Translations under genes and position numbers: made by a program
The notes under the pieces: model-generated
Databases searched by the model: none
What the model was told of the DNA's origin: nothing
Seen by the model: only the letters and a program-made list of their open reading frames with translations
Assembly: GCA_965231815.1 (NCBI GenBank)
Contig: OZ246890.1
Span: forward strand, 744,001-808,000
Source of the DNA: JAPPFW01 sp965231815
GTDB taxonomy: Bacteria > Actinomycetota > Acidimicrobiia > Spongiisociales > Spongiisociaceae
Length of the DNA: 64,000 bases
Direction of reading: 5' to 3'
In this document: piece after piece, positions 16,762-25,349 of the stretch
Layout of the letters: the number at the start of each line of letters is the position of its first letter
Position numbering within the stretch: the stretch's first letter is position 1

Positions 16762-18255
16762 TCATTCGCGAAGAACCACGTAACCGGCTTCGGGTTCGTA
16801 CGGGAACATAGGCCGCCGCCGATGCCGATATAGGAGTTGGTCTAGGTCCGCCGTGGTGCATCCCGGCGTGGCCACCCGGATCATCTCCGCCGCTACCGGT
16901 TCGAAGGCCGCCCGCGGCGAATGCACACCCTTGGCAACGATTATCCGCTGCTCCATTGGGTCTATTCCCGCGCTGATCAACTGCTGGAGGCTGGTATTGC
17001 CCATAGGCAGGCTATCGAGCATGATCTTATGGTCGTCGGTGGTGTGGACGATGGCGCGATCTCCGGCGTCATAGAAACGAAATCCGCCGTGGGTGGCGCC
17101 GGGGTCCTCGAACTTGCCGCCGTCCAGGAACCGGACGACGCCGGAGATCGGTACCGGCTCGCCGTGTAGGGTGTCGGTCTTTCCGCCTACCGCAAGGGTG
17201 ACCCTCCCTCCAATGCCTGCCTCCTGGCAGATCCTCACCGCCTCCGGGTCGCACAGTGACTGGAAGATCCCGCGGATCCCGAGCCGTTGGGCAGCCGCAA
17301 GCAAATGGGTGGAATCCCCCGGACTTCCTCCGCCGACGTTGTCGCCGACATCAAGCAGGACGATCGGACGTCGTCCATCCGCTGCGGCCCTGAGCAGGGC
17401 ATCCTCGATTGGGGTTGCCTCCCCGTCAAGCCGACGCCGTTCTCTCCAGGCTTCGCCGGCTACGGTCCGGGCCACCTCGGAGGCCAGGTCCGGATCACCG
17501 TCGGCTACGCAGAGGAACGACATGCCCATCTCCGGAACGTCGGCGTAAGGGAATCCCTCGGCGATGTTCATAGCCAGCACGCCCGGGCGGCGGGACTGTT
17601 CGTGGGCCAGCCGCACCAGATCCCGCATCGGGGAGTCATCGGTACCCTGCCGCAGGATGTTGACGGCTAGGGGAGGCATCTCCAACGCCATGACCGGTCG
17701 GATCTCTCCCCGGACGGTTTGCAGCGTGAGATCGGCGGCTAACCGGGCCCGACGCCGCGCATCGAGGTGGGGGTTGGTCATGTAGGTGGTGACCACGGTG
17801 GCCTGCTCCACGATGGCAGGGGAGATGTTGGCGTGCATGTCCAGTACTAGGCCGATGGGGAGGTCGGGGCCGACGATGGAGCGAACCCTCCTCAGGATCT
17901 CTCCGTCCGCATCCGGGTAATCCTCCGAGACGGCGGCGCCGTGCAGGGCGAGCAGTATTGCATCCCACGGTCCGCTGTGTTGCAGGTCGGCGACAAGACG
18001 TCCGGCCATGGTTTCGAAGGCGTCGGCGGTGATGGCGCCCATCGGGGTTAGGTTGTAGAAGATCAGCGGGACCAACTCGATGCCGGGTTCCGAAGCCAGT
18101 TCCAGGAATCCGGCCAGGCTCGCCTCTGATGAGGCATAGCGATCGACCAGAGTATTGCCTTCGACGGGGCCCGCGCCCAGCCATCGATCGAGGCTCGCAG
18201 GTACGGGCGAGTAGGTATTGGATTCGTGGCTGAGGCCTAGGATTGCGATCCGCAA
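16762..18255 (-). CDS. M81 family metallopeptidase (MlrC-like), copy 1
   Basis: A 497-residue M81 protein related to MlrC, the zinc peptidase that acts last in microcystin breakdown. The N-terminal DUF1485 domain shows GLSHESNTY, LLALHGAAV, LDMHANIS and the MTNPHLDA segment with likely zinc ligands (Asp/His). The C-terminal MlrC domain contains DVGDNVGGGSPGDST. Most M81 family members have unknown substrates, so microcystin specificity should not be assumed. A second M81 gene lies at 22635-24113. A 187-bp repeat sits upstream in the same orientation, ending 45 bp before the start. Confidence 0.9.
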   Translation of the reverse strand: MRIAILGLSHESNTYSPVPASLDRWLGAGPVEGNTLVDRYASSEASLAGFLELASEPGIELVPLIFYNLTPMGAITADAFETMAGRLVADLQHSGPWDAILLALHGAAVSEDYPDADGEILRRVRSIVGPDLPIGLVLDMHANISPAIVEQATVVTTYMTNPHLDARRRARLAADLTLQTVRGEIRPVMALEMPPLAVNILRQGTDDSPMRDLVRLAHEQSRRPGVLAMNIAEGFPYADVPEMGMSFLCVADGDPDLASEVARTVAGEAWRERRRLDGEATPIEDALLRAAADGRRPIVLLDVGDNVGGGSPGDSTHLLAAAQRLGIRGIFQSLCDPEAVRICQEAGIGGRVTLAVGGKTDTLHGEPVPISGVVRFLDGGKFEDPGATHGGFRFYDAGDRAIVHTTDDHKIMLDSLPMGNTSLQQLISAGIDPMEQRIIVAKGVHSPRAAFEPVAAEMIRVATPGCTTADLDQLLYRHRRRPMFPYEPEAGYVVLRE

Positions 18256-18299
18256 GCTTGCTCCTTGACAAGGTCGGGTAGGTGGGGACCCCGAGAATA

Positions 18300-18486
18300 A
18301 CCCCGATCTTCATGGATCAGGGTTCGGTAATGGATGGATCAGACTACTGACCAGGCAATACAGCTATCGAGTCCTTCTGTCCCGGTCCCTGGAGATTCAC
18401 CTGTCGGGTGAACTGCGAGTTCGCGCAGGCTTTAAGTGAATTGGAGTTACATGCCGCGGTGTGCTGGAAACTTGAACAATCGGGGT
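18300..18486 (-). repeat. About 200-bp TA-flanked repeat, copy 3 (inverted, 187 bp)
   Basis: Copy of the repeat also found at 1116 and 20212, in reverse orientation and flanked by TA at 18298-18299 and 18487-18488. It is the most diverged and shortest copy. It keeps both ends, the CACACCG block, the TTCACC-N5-GGTGAA palindrome (18396-18412) and the TGTATTGCCTGGTCAG block. Read on its own strand, it ends 45 bp before the M81 peptidase start, so its orientation relative to the downstream gene equals that of the other copies. Confidence 0.75.
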
Positions 18487-18567
18487 TAATGGGGCCGGTT
18501 TCGGTAGCGAAAAGCCACACCGGGTATCGGTTGTCCGGCGGTGCGGGGAATGACGGAGCCGCCGTGG

Positions 18568-20148
18568 TCAGCGCTTGCGGAGGACTCGGCCCGGACGCTC
18601 GGGGGAAACCACGCCGTTTTGCAGCTGAACTTTCCCGGCAACCACTACCAAGTCTATCCCCGTCGGCGCAGCGGGAACCTGGCCGAATCCGGTCGTATCG
18701 AGCACCGTGTCGGGATCGAAAACTACCAAGTCCGCAATCCCACCTTTCCTGACCACTCCTCGCCCGTCCATACCCAGCCTCCGGGCCGGTTCTCCCGACA
18801 TCTTGCGCACCGCATCCTCCAGGGTCACGATCTCCTTCTCCCGCACGTACCGTCCGAGAACCCGCGGGAAAGTCCCGAAAAAGCGCGGATGCGGCCGCGC
18901 GTTCGGTTGGTCGAGAGGCACCGCGTTCCCGTCGGAGCCGACGACCGCCAGTGGATCGGCCAGGAAAGTCTGCACATCCTGCTCCGTCCGGTAGAACAGC
19001 ACGACCTGCAGCAGGTTGCCGTAACGCTCGCACAGTTCCAGGGTCAACTCGTAAGGATCGGCGCCCGCCTCAGCGGCCAACTCCTTCAGGGACCGGGCGA
19101 CGCCGACGCCGTCCGGGCACTCGCTGATGATGAAGCGGTCGAACAACCAGGGTATGCCGCCGAACCATCCGAGCGTCATGTCATGGAGGGCCCGTGACCG
19201 GGTAGCCGGATTCGCCAGCCGTGACCGCATCGCCTCGGTTCCTCCTTCCTGCACCCAGGGAGGTAAGTACTGGGTGAGCGAAGACGAGGAGGCATGGTAG
19301 GGATAGACATCAAAGGCGATGTCCACGCCGGACTCCCTAGCTTCGGAAAAGAGGCCGAGGAGCCGGTCGCCGGTGTTCCACATGTCTGGATGGTTGATGG
19401 CTAGATGGCTGAACTCCACCCGCACGCCGGTCCGTCGTCCGGTGGCTACGGCTTCGTCGAGCGCACCCCGTTCCCGATCCTCGCCCGGTCTCGAATGGGT
19501 CGCGTACAAAGCCTCCCGGTCGGCCAGAACCTGTGCTAATGCCGCTACCTCATCGAAGTGTGCGTAGGCGCTAGGAACGTGGGTCAACCCCGTGCTCATC
19601 CCGAAGGCCCCCTGACCAAGCGCACATTCGAGGTCTCTCACCATGCGGCGCAATTCCTCCACCGTTGGGGGCCTGCGGTCTATGCCCATGGCTGCCACCC
19701 GCAACGTGCCGTGGCCGGCCAGGGGAGCGACGTTGATGGCCAATCCCTCCCCTTCCAGAGCCTCCGCGTATCCGTCGAGATCGGCCCAGTACGGCTCGAC
19801 GGGGCTGGTCACTCGGGCCAGATGATCAGTATGGAGTTCGGTCCGGGTGGGTTCGATCGGGAAGGCTGCGAAGGAGCAATTCCCTACTACCTCCGTGGTC
19901 ACTCCTTGTAGCAGCTTGCTTTCGCCGGTTCCATCGGCCAGCAAGCTCAGGTCGGAGTGGGTATGGATGTCTATGAAGCCCGGGCACAGCACCTTCCCGG
20001 CCAGGTCGAACACTGTCCGGGCCTCCGCTCCCGCGGGAATCTTCCCCACCGCATCGATCCGCTCGCCCTTCACGCCGATATCGGCGCGTCTGGGAGGTGA
20101 TCCGGTCCCGTCGACGAGGGTTGCATGGCGGAAGATGAGATCGAACAT
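18568..20148 (-). CDS. N-acyl-D-amino-acid deacylase family amidohydrolase
   Basis: A 526-residue amidohydrolase-superfamily enzyme. After an N-terminal beta domain (LIFRHATLVDGTG), the metal motif GFIDIHTHSD appears at about residue 60. EVVGNCSF supplies the Cys ligand typical of D-aminoacylases; later come THSR, EFSHLAI and the catalytic Asp in VVGSDGNAV. The C-terminus returns to the small beta domain (GGIADLVVFDPDTV). The known family reaction is hydrolysis of N-acyl-D-amino acids; some members act on other N-acyl or D-peptide substrates. It lies upstream of the M81 peptidase on the same strand, separated by the repeat. Confidence 0.9.
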   Translation of the reverse strand: MFDLIFRHATLVDGTGSPPRRADIGVKGERIDAVGKIPAGAEARTVFDLAGKVLCPGFIDIHTHSDLSLLADGTGESKLLQGVTTEVVGNCSFAAFPIEPTRTELHTDHLARVTSPVEPYWADLDGYAEALEGEGLAINVAPLAGHGTLRVAAMGIDRRPPTVEELRRMVRDLECALGQGAFGMSTGLTHVPSAYAHFDEVAALAQVLADREALYATHSRPGEDRERGALDEAVATGRRTGVRVEFSHLAINHPDMWNTGDRLLGLFSEARESGVDIAFDVYPYHASSSSLTQYLPPWVQEGGTEAMRSRLANPATRSRALHDMTLGWFGGIPWLFDRFIISECPDGVGVARSLKELAAEAGADPYELTLELCERYGNLLQVVLFYRTEQDVQTFLADPLAVVGSDGNAVPLDQPNARPHPRFFGTFPRVLGRYVREKEIVTLEDAVRKMSGEPARRLGMDGRGVVRKGGIADLVVFDPDTVLDTTGFGQVPAAPTGIDLVVVAGKVQLQNGVVSPERPGRVLRKR

Positions 20149-20211
20149 TGCGTGCCCCGGATATCCGTGGGTCCCGCAGCATACAGTGTGATGTCGCCGG
20201 TGGAGTGTTTA

Positions 20212-20413
20212 ACCCTGATTATTCAGGTTTCCCACACACCGAGGCGTGTAACGCCTGTTCAACCCGAGTATCAAGATAAACCCGCCGTTCACCCGACAGG
20301 TGAATCTCCACACCGGACTGAAACGGGAAACGCTGATGCTGTACTGCCTGGTCAGAGAGCGAATATGGTCGTCTCCACTCATCTCCAAACCCCCATCCAT
20401 GAAAAATCGGGGT
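20212..20413 (+). repeat. About 200-bp TA-flanked repeat, copy 2
   Basis: A 202-bp copy flanked by TA at 20210-20211 and 20414-20415, on the same strand as copy 1 and very similar to it. Left end ACCCTGATTATTCAGG and right end (reversed) ACCCCGATTTTTCATGG form the inverted termini. The TTCACC-N5-GGTGAA palindrome is at 20288-20304. It occupies nearly all of the space between the divergent deacylase and SDR genes and ends 10-50 bp before the SDR start, so the SDR promoter must lie in or at the end of the repeat. Confidence 0.8.
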
Positions 20414-20462
20414 TATCTGATTATTGTCCGCTCTTGAAGGCAACGGCTACGGGGAGGCGGCT

Positions 20463-21242
20463 TTGCGCGGTGACGCAGACTTTTCTCTCACGGGTAGGGT
20501 GGCGCTTGTAACCGGGGCTACCCGAGGTATCGGCGCGGCGATAGTGCGACGATTCGTGGCCTCCGGAGCTCGTGTGGCCCTCACCCATCGGGGTTCCGAG
20601 CGCAACGAGCGCCTCTCTACCGCGCTGGTGGAGGAGTTGGGCGAGGACCGGGTGTTGCCGATCATCGCCGACGCCGCCGATGATGCCCAGACAGATGACG
20701 CGGTGCGGTTGATCGAGGCAACCTTTCCTCCCGGCCCCGATACGGTTGTCGCCAATGCGGCCGCCACTGCCAAATTGCCCTGGGACCAGATCACCCTTGA
20801 TGAATGGGATCATGTGATGGAGGTCAACCTGCGAGGGGCGTTCTCACTGGCTCGCCACGCGATCGGAGGGATGCGGCGGCGTTCGTACGGCAAGATAATC
20901 ACCATCGGATCGGTCATGGCCAACACCGGTGATCCCCGTGCATTGCATTACGTAACCTCAAAAAGCGGGCTCATCTCCTTTTCTCGTTCGCTGGCAAGGG
21001 CGGAGGGCGCCAACGGTATCCGCGTCAACTGCGTCGTTCCGGGCGCCATCGTGGTGGAGCGCGAGCAGGAAGAGGGTGGAGACCCGGCCGCAACTCTCAA
21101 GTGGATGCAGCAGGTCCAGTCCCTTCCCTGGCGTGGAATGCCGGACGATATCGCCGCCACCTGCCAATTTCTGGCCAGTTCCGCCGCAGATTTCATCACC
21201 GGCCAAGTGATAACCGTTGACGGAGGCTGGAGCAACTATTGA
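20463..21242 (+). CDS. SDR family NAD(P)-dependent oxidoreductase
   Basis: Classical short-chain dehydrogenase with cofactor motif TGATRGIG, NAA motif, active-site Ser in IGSVMAN and Tyr-x-x-x-Lys as YVTSKSG. It ends with the common VITVDGGWS. Possible starts are TTG 20463 (GGGGAGG just upstream, chosen) or TTG 20424, which would add 13 residues next to the repeat. It forms a probable operon with RidA and a second SDR. The substrate is unknown; relatives reduce 3-oxo groups or oxidise secondary alcohols. Confidence 0.85.
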   Translation: MRGDADFSLTGRVALVTGATRGIGAAIVRRFVASGARVALTHRGSERNERLSTALVEELGEDRVLPIIADAADDAQTDDAVRLIEATFPPGPDTVVANAAATAKLPWDQITLDEWDHVMEVNLRGAFSLARHAIGGMRRRSYGKIITIGSVMANTGDPRALHYVTSKSGLISFSRSLARAEGANGIRVNCVVPGAIVVEREQEEGGDPAATLKWMQQVQSLPWRGMPDDIAATCQFLASSAADFITGQVITVDGGWSNY

Positions 21243-21326
21243 TCCTCCCCCACCTGGAATGGATTTGATCGTCATCCGAGGACGAAGACTGCAAGACTCG
21301 GAGTCGCCAACCAAAGAAGAGCGCCA

Positions 21327-21722
21327 ATGAAAAGAACCTCGGTACCGTCAAACAGGAAGTGGTCCATGGTCGGATATTCGAGAGCGGTCCGGGCGGGGAA
21401 CATCATCGAGGTGGCCGGTACCTCCTCAAGCGGTCCGGGTGGGCAGATCCTGCACGCGGGGGACATGTACGCGCAGTCCAAACGGTGCATGGACATCATT
21501 ATTTCCGCTGTGGAGGAGTTGGGCGGGTCCGTGCACGACATCGTCCGGACCCGAGTGTTCCTGACCGATATGAGCTTGTGGGCCGAGGCGGGTCGCGCTC
21601 ACGGCGAAGCGTTCGCCGACGTGGACCCCAAGCCGGCCAGCGCCTTCGTGGGAACCAGCGAGTTGCTCCACCCTGACCTTATGGTCGAGATCGAAGCGAC
21701 CGCCATCCTGGACAACCGGTAG
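21327..21722 (+). CDS. RidA family (YjgF/YER057c/UK114) enamine/imine deaminase
   Basis: A 131-residue RidA-type protein. Features include VAGTSSSGPGG, a DMYAQSKRCMDII helix, IVRTRVFLTDM with the conserved Arg that binds the substrate carboxylate, and HPDLMVEIEATAI at the end, a variant of the canonical C-terminus. RidA proteins hydrolyse reactive 2-imino acids made by PLP-dependent dehydratases. This fits a region with a D-amino-acid PLP enzyme. ATG 21327 is 84 bp after the SDR, with AAGAGCGCC upstream. Confidence 0.85.
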   Translation: MKRTSVPSNRKWSMVGYSRAVRAGNIIEVAGTSSSGPGGQILHAGDMYAQSKRCMDIIISAVEELGGSVHDIVRTRVFLTDMSLWAEAGRAHGEAFADVDPKPASAFVGTSELLHPDLMVEIEATAILDNR

Positions 21723-21748
21723 CAGGCCAAGGAAAGGAGTTGCTGAGA

Positions 21749-22522
21749 ATGGACGTTCGCTCGAATATGTTCGACCTAACCGGAAAAACCGCACTGGTGA
21801 CCGGCGGAGGCTACGGTCTTGGCCGCACCCTCGTGCATGGGCTGGCCGGTCACGGCGCTACCGTCCTGAGCGTGGCCCGGAGCGCGGATTCGCTCGCCGA
21901 GACCTTTTCAACTCTCGGGCCGGAGCATCGCTACATCGTCGGAGACCTCACCGATGACGCCCTGTACGAAGAGCTTGACGGTTTACCCGAACACATCGAC
22001 ATCCTCGTCAACAACGCCGGGGGTGATCCGTTCATCAAGCCCTGGCCCGAGCAGACCCCGGAGGAGTGGCGCGGCACCTACGAGGTCAATGTGGTGGCGG
22101 CGATGCGCCTCATCCATCTGCTCACCCCGAAGATGGCGGAGCGGGGCTTCGGTCGGGTCATCAACGTCTCGTCCGTCTACGGTTCTATAGGTCAGGATGC
22201 CCGTAACACCACTCGCCGCGGGGGTGCCGGGGCCTACACAGCCGCCAAGCACGGGCTGATCGGCCTCACCCACTACCTGGCATGCCGGTTGGGCAGGACC
22301 GGGGTGACCGTCAACACTCTGAGTCCGGGCATGATCACATGGAACCCCAATCCCACCGCCGAAGCGCGAGAACTATGGGAGAAGCTGGCCGACCGGACAC
22401 CGGTGGGACGCAACAGCCTGCCCGAGGACTACGTCACCGCGGTAGTGTTCCTGTCGGCGGAGGGATCAGCCTTCGTGAACGGCCACAACCTTGTCGTCGA
22501 CGGAGGCTGGAGCATCTGGTAG
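21749..22522 (+). CDS. SDR family oxidoreductase
   Basis: Second SDR of the run, 257 residues. Cofactor motif TGGGYGLG, NNAG, active-site Ser in NVSSVYG, and YTAAKHG for Tyr-x-x-x-Lys are all intact. A short insertion (GSIGQDARNTTRRGGAGA) precedes the catalytic Tyr. ATG 21749 is preferred over TTG 21740 because AAAGGAG is too close to the latter. It follows RidA by 26 bp. The substrate is not determinable; it is less than half identical by eye to the other SDR, so it is not a recent duplicate. Confidence 0.85.
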   Translation: MDVRSNMFDLTGKTALVTGGGYGLGRTLVHGLAGHGATVLSVARSADSLAETFSTLGPEHRYIVGDLTDDALYEELDGLPEHIDILVNNAGGDPFIKPWPEQTPEEWRGTYEVNVVAAMRLIHLLTPKMAERGFGRVINVSSVYGSIGQDARNTTRRGGAGAYTAAKHGLIGLTHYLACRLGRTGVTVNTLSPGMITWNPNPTAEARELWEKLADRTPVGRNSLPEDYVTAVVFLSAEGSAFVNGHNLVVDGGWSIW

Positions 22523-22634
22523 CCGCCATCCGATAGCCACGGTCAGGTTTACACGCGGTCTTCGCGCTCCGGGCAGTGACTCCTATTGACCGTATCGGGG
22601 CAGGTTATCTGCCACGAAAGCGGGTCATCCGGCG

Positions 22635-24113
22635 CTACCAGGGTTCTTGCAGGTCGCGGTCCCAGGGCCAGAGCGGCCTCGCTATCCGTTTGAAGGGAAG
22701 GGCGGTGAGATCGCTGCCGGAGGGTCCAGGGACGTCTATGTCGATGCACGTAGCGATCTTCTCGTAGTACTCGAGGTAAGCCCCTGCGGACTTGGGTTGC
22801 ACTATTCGCATTCTCCGGGGATCAGCACCCACGCTGAGGTATGCCTCGTAGTCGACCATTGGAGGACGATGGGTGGTCACCATGATCGAGATCGACCCCA
22901 CCTCGAGTAATGCGGTCGGACCCATGTCGACGGGCCGGATTCCTCCGTAGTGGTTCATATACCGACCGTCGGTTAGGGCAACCACGGCGCCCGTGACCTC
23001 CAGCGGAGTGTAGAAGGCCGGATTGGCGGCGCCCCCCAGGGAGGTGGTCACCGTAGCCCCGATACCGGCTCGCGTGCAGGCCGCCGCAGCCTTCGGATCG
23101 CTGACCATCACCAGGCACGGAACCTCGACGCCACGTTCCACCAGCGCCCGGAGGAGCAGGTTGCCGTCGCCCAGACCCCCGGCGGTCGTGCTGTCGGAAC
23201 CTTCGGATAGAGCGAAGACACCGTCCGAGGCCAGGGCACGGTAAATGGCTTCGTGAACATCGGTCTTCTTCACAAGGTAGTGGTCCCGCAGGTTCCAGGC
23301 CTTCATGGCTATCTCGTCAGCCAGTGCTTGGCCGAGATCGGGGGCGCGGTCGGTGACGATCACCACCGTCCAGCCCAACTCGGAGATGTCGAGCCAGGGC
23401 TGGGTGCAGAAGATGCTTGCCGCCAGCACGCGTGGATCCCTCTCCGCCTCGTGGAGGGCGGCTATCACCTCCCGATTGGGGAACAGGCGGTCGTCATGGG
23501 TCTCCGCAGCGGTCATCATCCGGAACTTTCGCTGCGATGCCACTGGTCTTACTTCCCCCCGAATGGTCCTGATGAGAATGCGCATGGCTACATCGCCGGC
23601 ACGTCGGAGGTCCACATGGGGACAGGTCTGGTAGCCCACCACGATGTCCGCCATATCGCCCATGCGCCGAGTCATGTGGGTATGCAGATCGAGCGTGGTT
23701 GCGATGGGAGTGTCCGGCCCTACGATGGTCCGTGCCTGAGCCAGTATCTCACCCTCGGCGTCGTCGAGACTCTCGGTGACCATGGCGCCGTGCAGTCCCA
23801 ACATCACGCCATCGACCCGGTCCCGGTAGCGGCGTATTCCGTCACACACCCTTCCTGCCAGGTGCTCGAAGGTGGGATCATCCAGGGGGGGACCCGACTG
23901 GGCTTTGGCATCCAGGACCGGGATCAACTCGACTCCGAACTCTTCGGCCGCGTCGAGGTAACCATCGATTTCCCTGTTGCCCGCCCTCTCCAAGACTTCG
24001 TCGCCGGTCGGTATGCCAAACCTCTCGAAGTCAGCCAGCGTCGTGGCGCCGGGAACGAAGCTGTGGCTTTCCTGGCGGAACAAGGCCACCAGTACCCGCT
24101 CGGTTCTACCCAT
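22635..24113 (-). CDS. M81 family metallopeptidase (MlrC-like), copy 2
   Basis: A second M81 protein, 492 residues, clearly diverged from the one at 16762-18255. It contains ALFRQESHSF, MLGLHGAMV, LDLHTHMT, YQTCPHVDL (likely metal-binding region) and the C-terminal SDSTTAGGLGDGN, matching DVGDNVGGGSPGDST of its paralogue. Two different M81 enzymes within 6 kb suggest two related substrates or sequential cuts. It is followed by and convergent with the SDR operon; the zinc alcohol dehydrogenase gene is 45 bp upstream on the same strand, so these two are probably co-transcribed. Confidence 0.9.
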   Translation of the reverse strand: MGRTERVLVALFRQESHSFVPGATTLADFERFGIPTGDEVLERAGNREIDGYLDAAEEFGVELIPVLDAKAQSGPPLDDPTFEHLAGRVCDGIRRYRDRVDGVMLGLHGAMVTESLDDAEGEILAQARTIVGPDTPIATTLDLHTHMTRRMGDMADIVVGYQTCPHVDLRRAGDVAMRILIRTIRGEVRPVASQRKFRMMTAAETHDDRLFPNREVIAALHEAERDPRVLAASIFCTQPWLDISELGWTVVIVTDRAPDLGQALADEIAMKAWNLRDHYLVKKTDVHEAIYRALASDGVFALSEGSDSTTAGGLGDGNLLLRALVERGVEVPCLVMVSDPKAAAACTRAGIGATVTTSLGGAANPAFYTPLEVTGAVVALTDGRYMNHYGGIRPVDMGPTALLEVGSISIMVTTHRPPMVDYEAYLSVGADPRRMRIVQPKSAGAYLEYYEKIATCIDIDVPGPSGSDLTALPFKRIARPLWPWDRDLQEPW

Positions 24114-24158
24114 GACGTTGCCTCCTGCCCGATACTGTGTCCGCCGTTCGGTGTTCGC

Positions 24159-25250
24159 TCAGAAAACGATCAACCCTCTTGCCTGCTCTCCTGCCGCCAG
24201 GGCTCGGAAGGCCTCATCTGCTTCGTCGAGGTCGTATCTCCTGGTGACCAATTCGTCGATGTTGAGTTTGCCGGCCATGGCCAGCTCGACCATCTTGGGA
24301 AACTCCACCATCGGGTTCCCGCTTCCGTAGCGAGAACCCAGGATCTTCCGCTCTCCTTGTATCATCAGGAATGGGTCGACTGCAACGGTTTCCCCGGTGC
24401 CGGGAAGGCCCAATATGACCTCGACTCCTTGCTTGGCCAGGATTGCCAGCCCCTGCTCCATCGCCCCGGTGTGGCCGACCGCCACGATGCTGTAGTCAAC
24501 TCCTTCACCGGTAAGATCCTTGATGGCTTCCATAAGATCCTCGGTTCGGGAGTTGATGGTGTGCGTGGCGCCGAAGTGTCGGGCATACTCGAGTTTGGAG
24601 TCCGCTACATCGACACCGATGATCGGGTAGGCGCCGCCAACGGCCGCACCCTGGACGGCGTTGAGCCCCACGCCCCCGCAGCCGATGACCGCCACGCTCT
24701 GCCCGGAGCGGACCCCGGCGGTGTTGACCACCGACCCGAATCCGGTGGTCACCGAACATCCGATCAGCGCGGCGAGGTCGAGAGGGAAGTCCTTGCGGAT
24801 GCTCACCGCGGCTTCTTCGGGGACGACGATGTAGGAGCCGTAGGTGGCGGGACCGTAGTGGTAGACATCTTCCCCCTGGTAGTGGAAGCGGGTTCGGCCA
24901 TCACTCATCCGCCCGCCCGGGGGATTGTTTAGGCAGAGAGCCGGATACCCGAGGTTGCAGAGTCGGCAGGCGCCACATGATGGCGCCCAGGAGACTATGA
25001 CATGATCGCCGGGGGACAGTGAGCGGCATCCGGGGCCGACCGCATCGACCACCCCCGAGCCCTCATCACCGAGAACGATGGGCATCGGAATGCCGGTGTG
25101 GGAACCGTCGGCGGCGTGGAGGCAGCTATGGCAAACCCCGCTGGCCACCATCTTGACGCGCACCTCCCCGAAGCCGGGATCGTCGAGTTCCAGCTCCAGC
25201 ATCTGCATCGGTTCCCGCGGCTTGATCAGAACAGGTGCGGTTATGAGCAT
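24159..25250 (-). CDS. Zinc-dependent alcohol dehydrogenase (MDR, class III-like)
   Basis: A 363-residue medium-chain dehydrogenase. Catalytic zinc ligands are expected in GVCHSCLHA and LGDEGSG, the latter Asp-Glu where most relatives have His-Glu. The structural zinc site is SCGACRLCNLGYPALC. The NAD-binding loop is VIGCGGVGLNAVQG followed by an Asp-containing strand (GVDVADSKLEYA), predicting NAD preference. The family oxidises alcohols or S-hydroxymethyl adducts. It is the first gene of a two-gene unit with M81 copy 2. The GDE in place of GHE could change the zinc environment. Confidence 0.88.
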   Translation of the reverse strand: MLITAPVLIKPREPMQMLELELDDPGFGEVRVKMVASGVCHSCLHAADGSHTGIPMPIVLGDEGSGVVDAVGPGCRSLSPGDHVIVSWAPSCGACRLCNLGYPALCLNNPPGGRMSDGRTRFHYQGEDVYHYGPATYGSYIVVPEEAAVSIRKDFPLDLAALIGCSVTTGFGSVVNTAGVRSGQSVAVIGCGGVGLNAVQGAAVGGAYPIIGVDVADSKLEYARHFGATHTINSRTEDLMEAIKDLTGEGVDYSIVAVGHTGAMEQGLAILAKQGVEVILGLPGTGETVAVDPFLMIQGERKILGSRYGSGNPMVEFPKMVELAMAGKLNIDELVTRRYDLDEADEAFRALAAGEQARGLIVF

Positions 25251-25349
25251 CGGTCACCTTCCGTAGGAGAGAATGTTGTGTAGGTTACGTTCGGCCTGCG
25301 AGGTATGGGACGGGATCCTTCGTCAACCGGGATGCACCCCTCGGGCCAT

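Noticed and set aside
23253..24932. 559-codon open frame on the plus strand
   Set aside because: It lies antisense to the M81 peptidase and the zinc dehydrogenase, both with full motifs. Its translation has no family signature and is a high-GC shadow.
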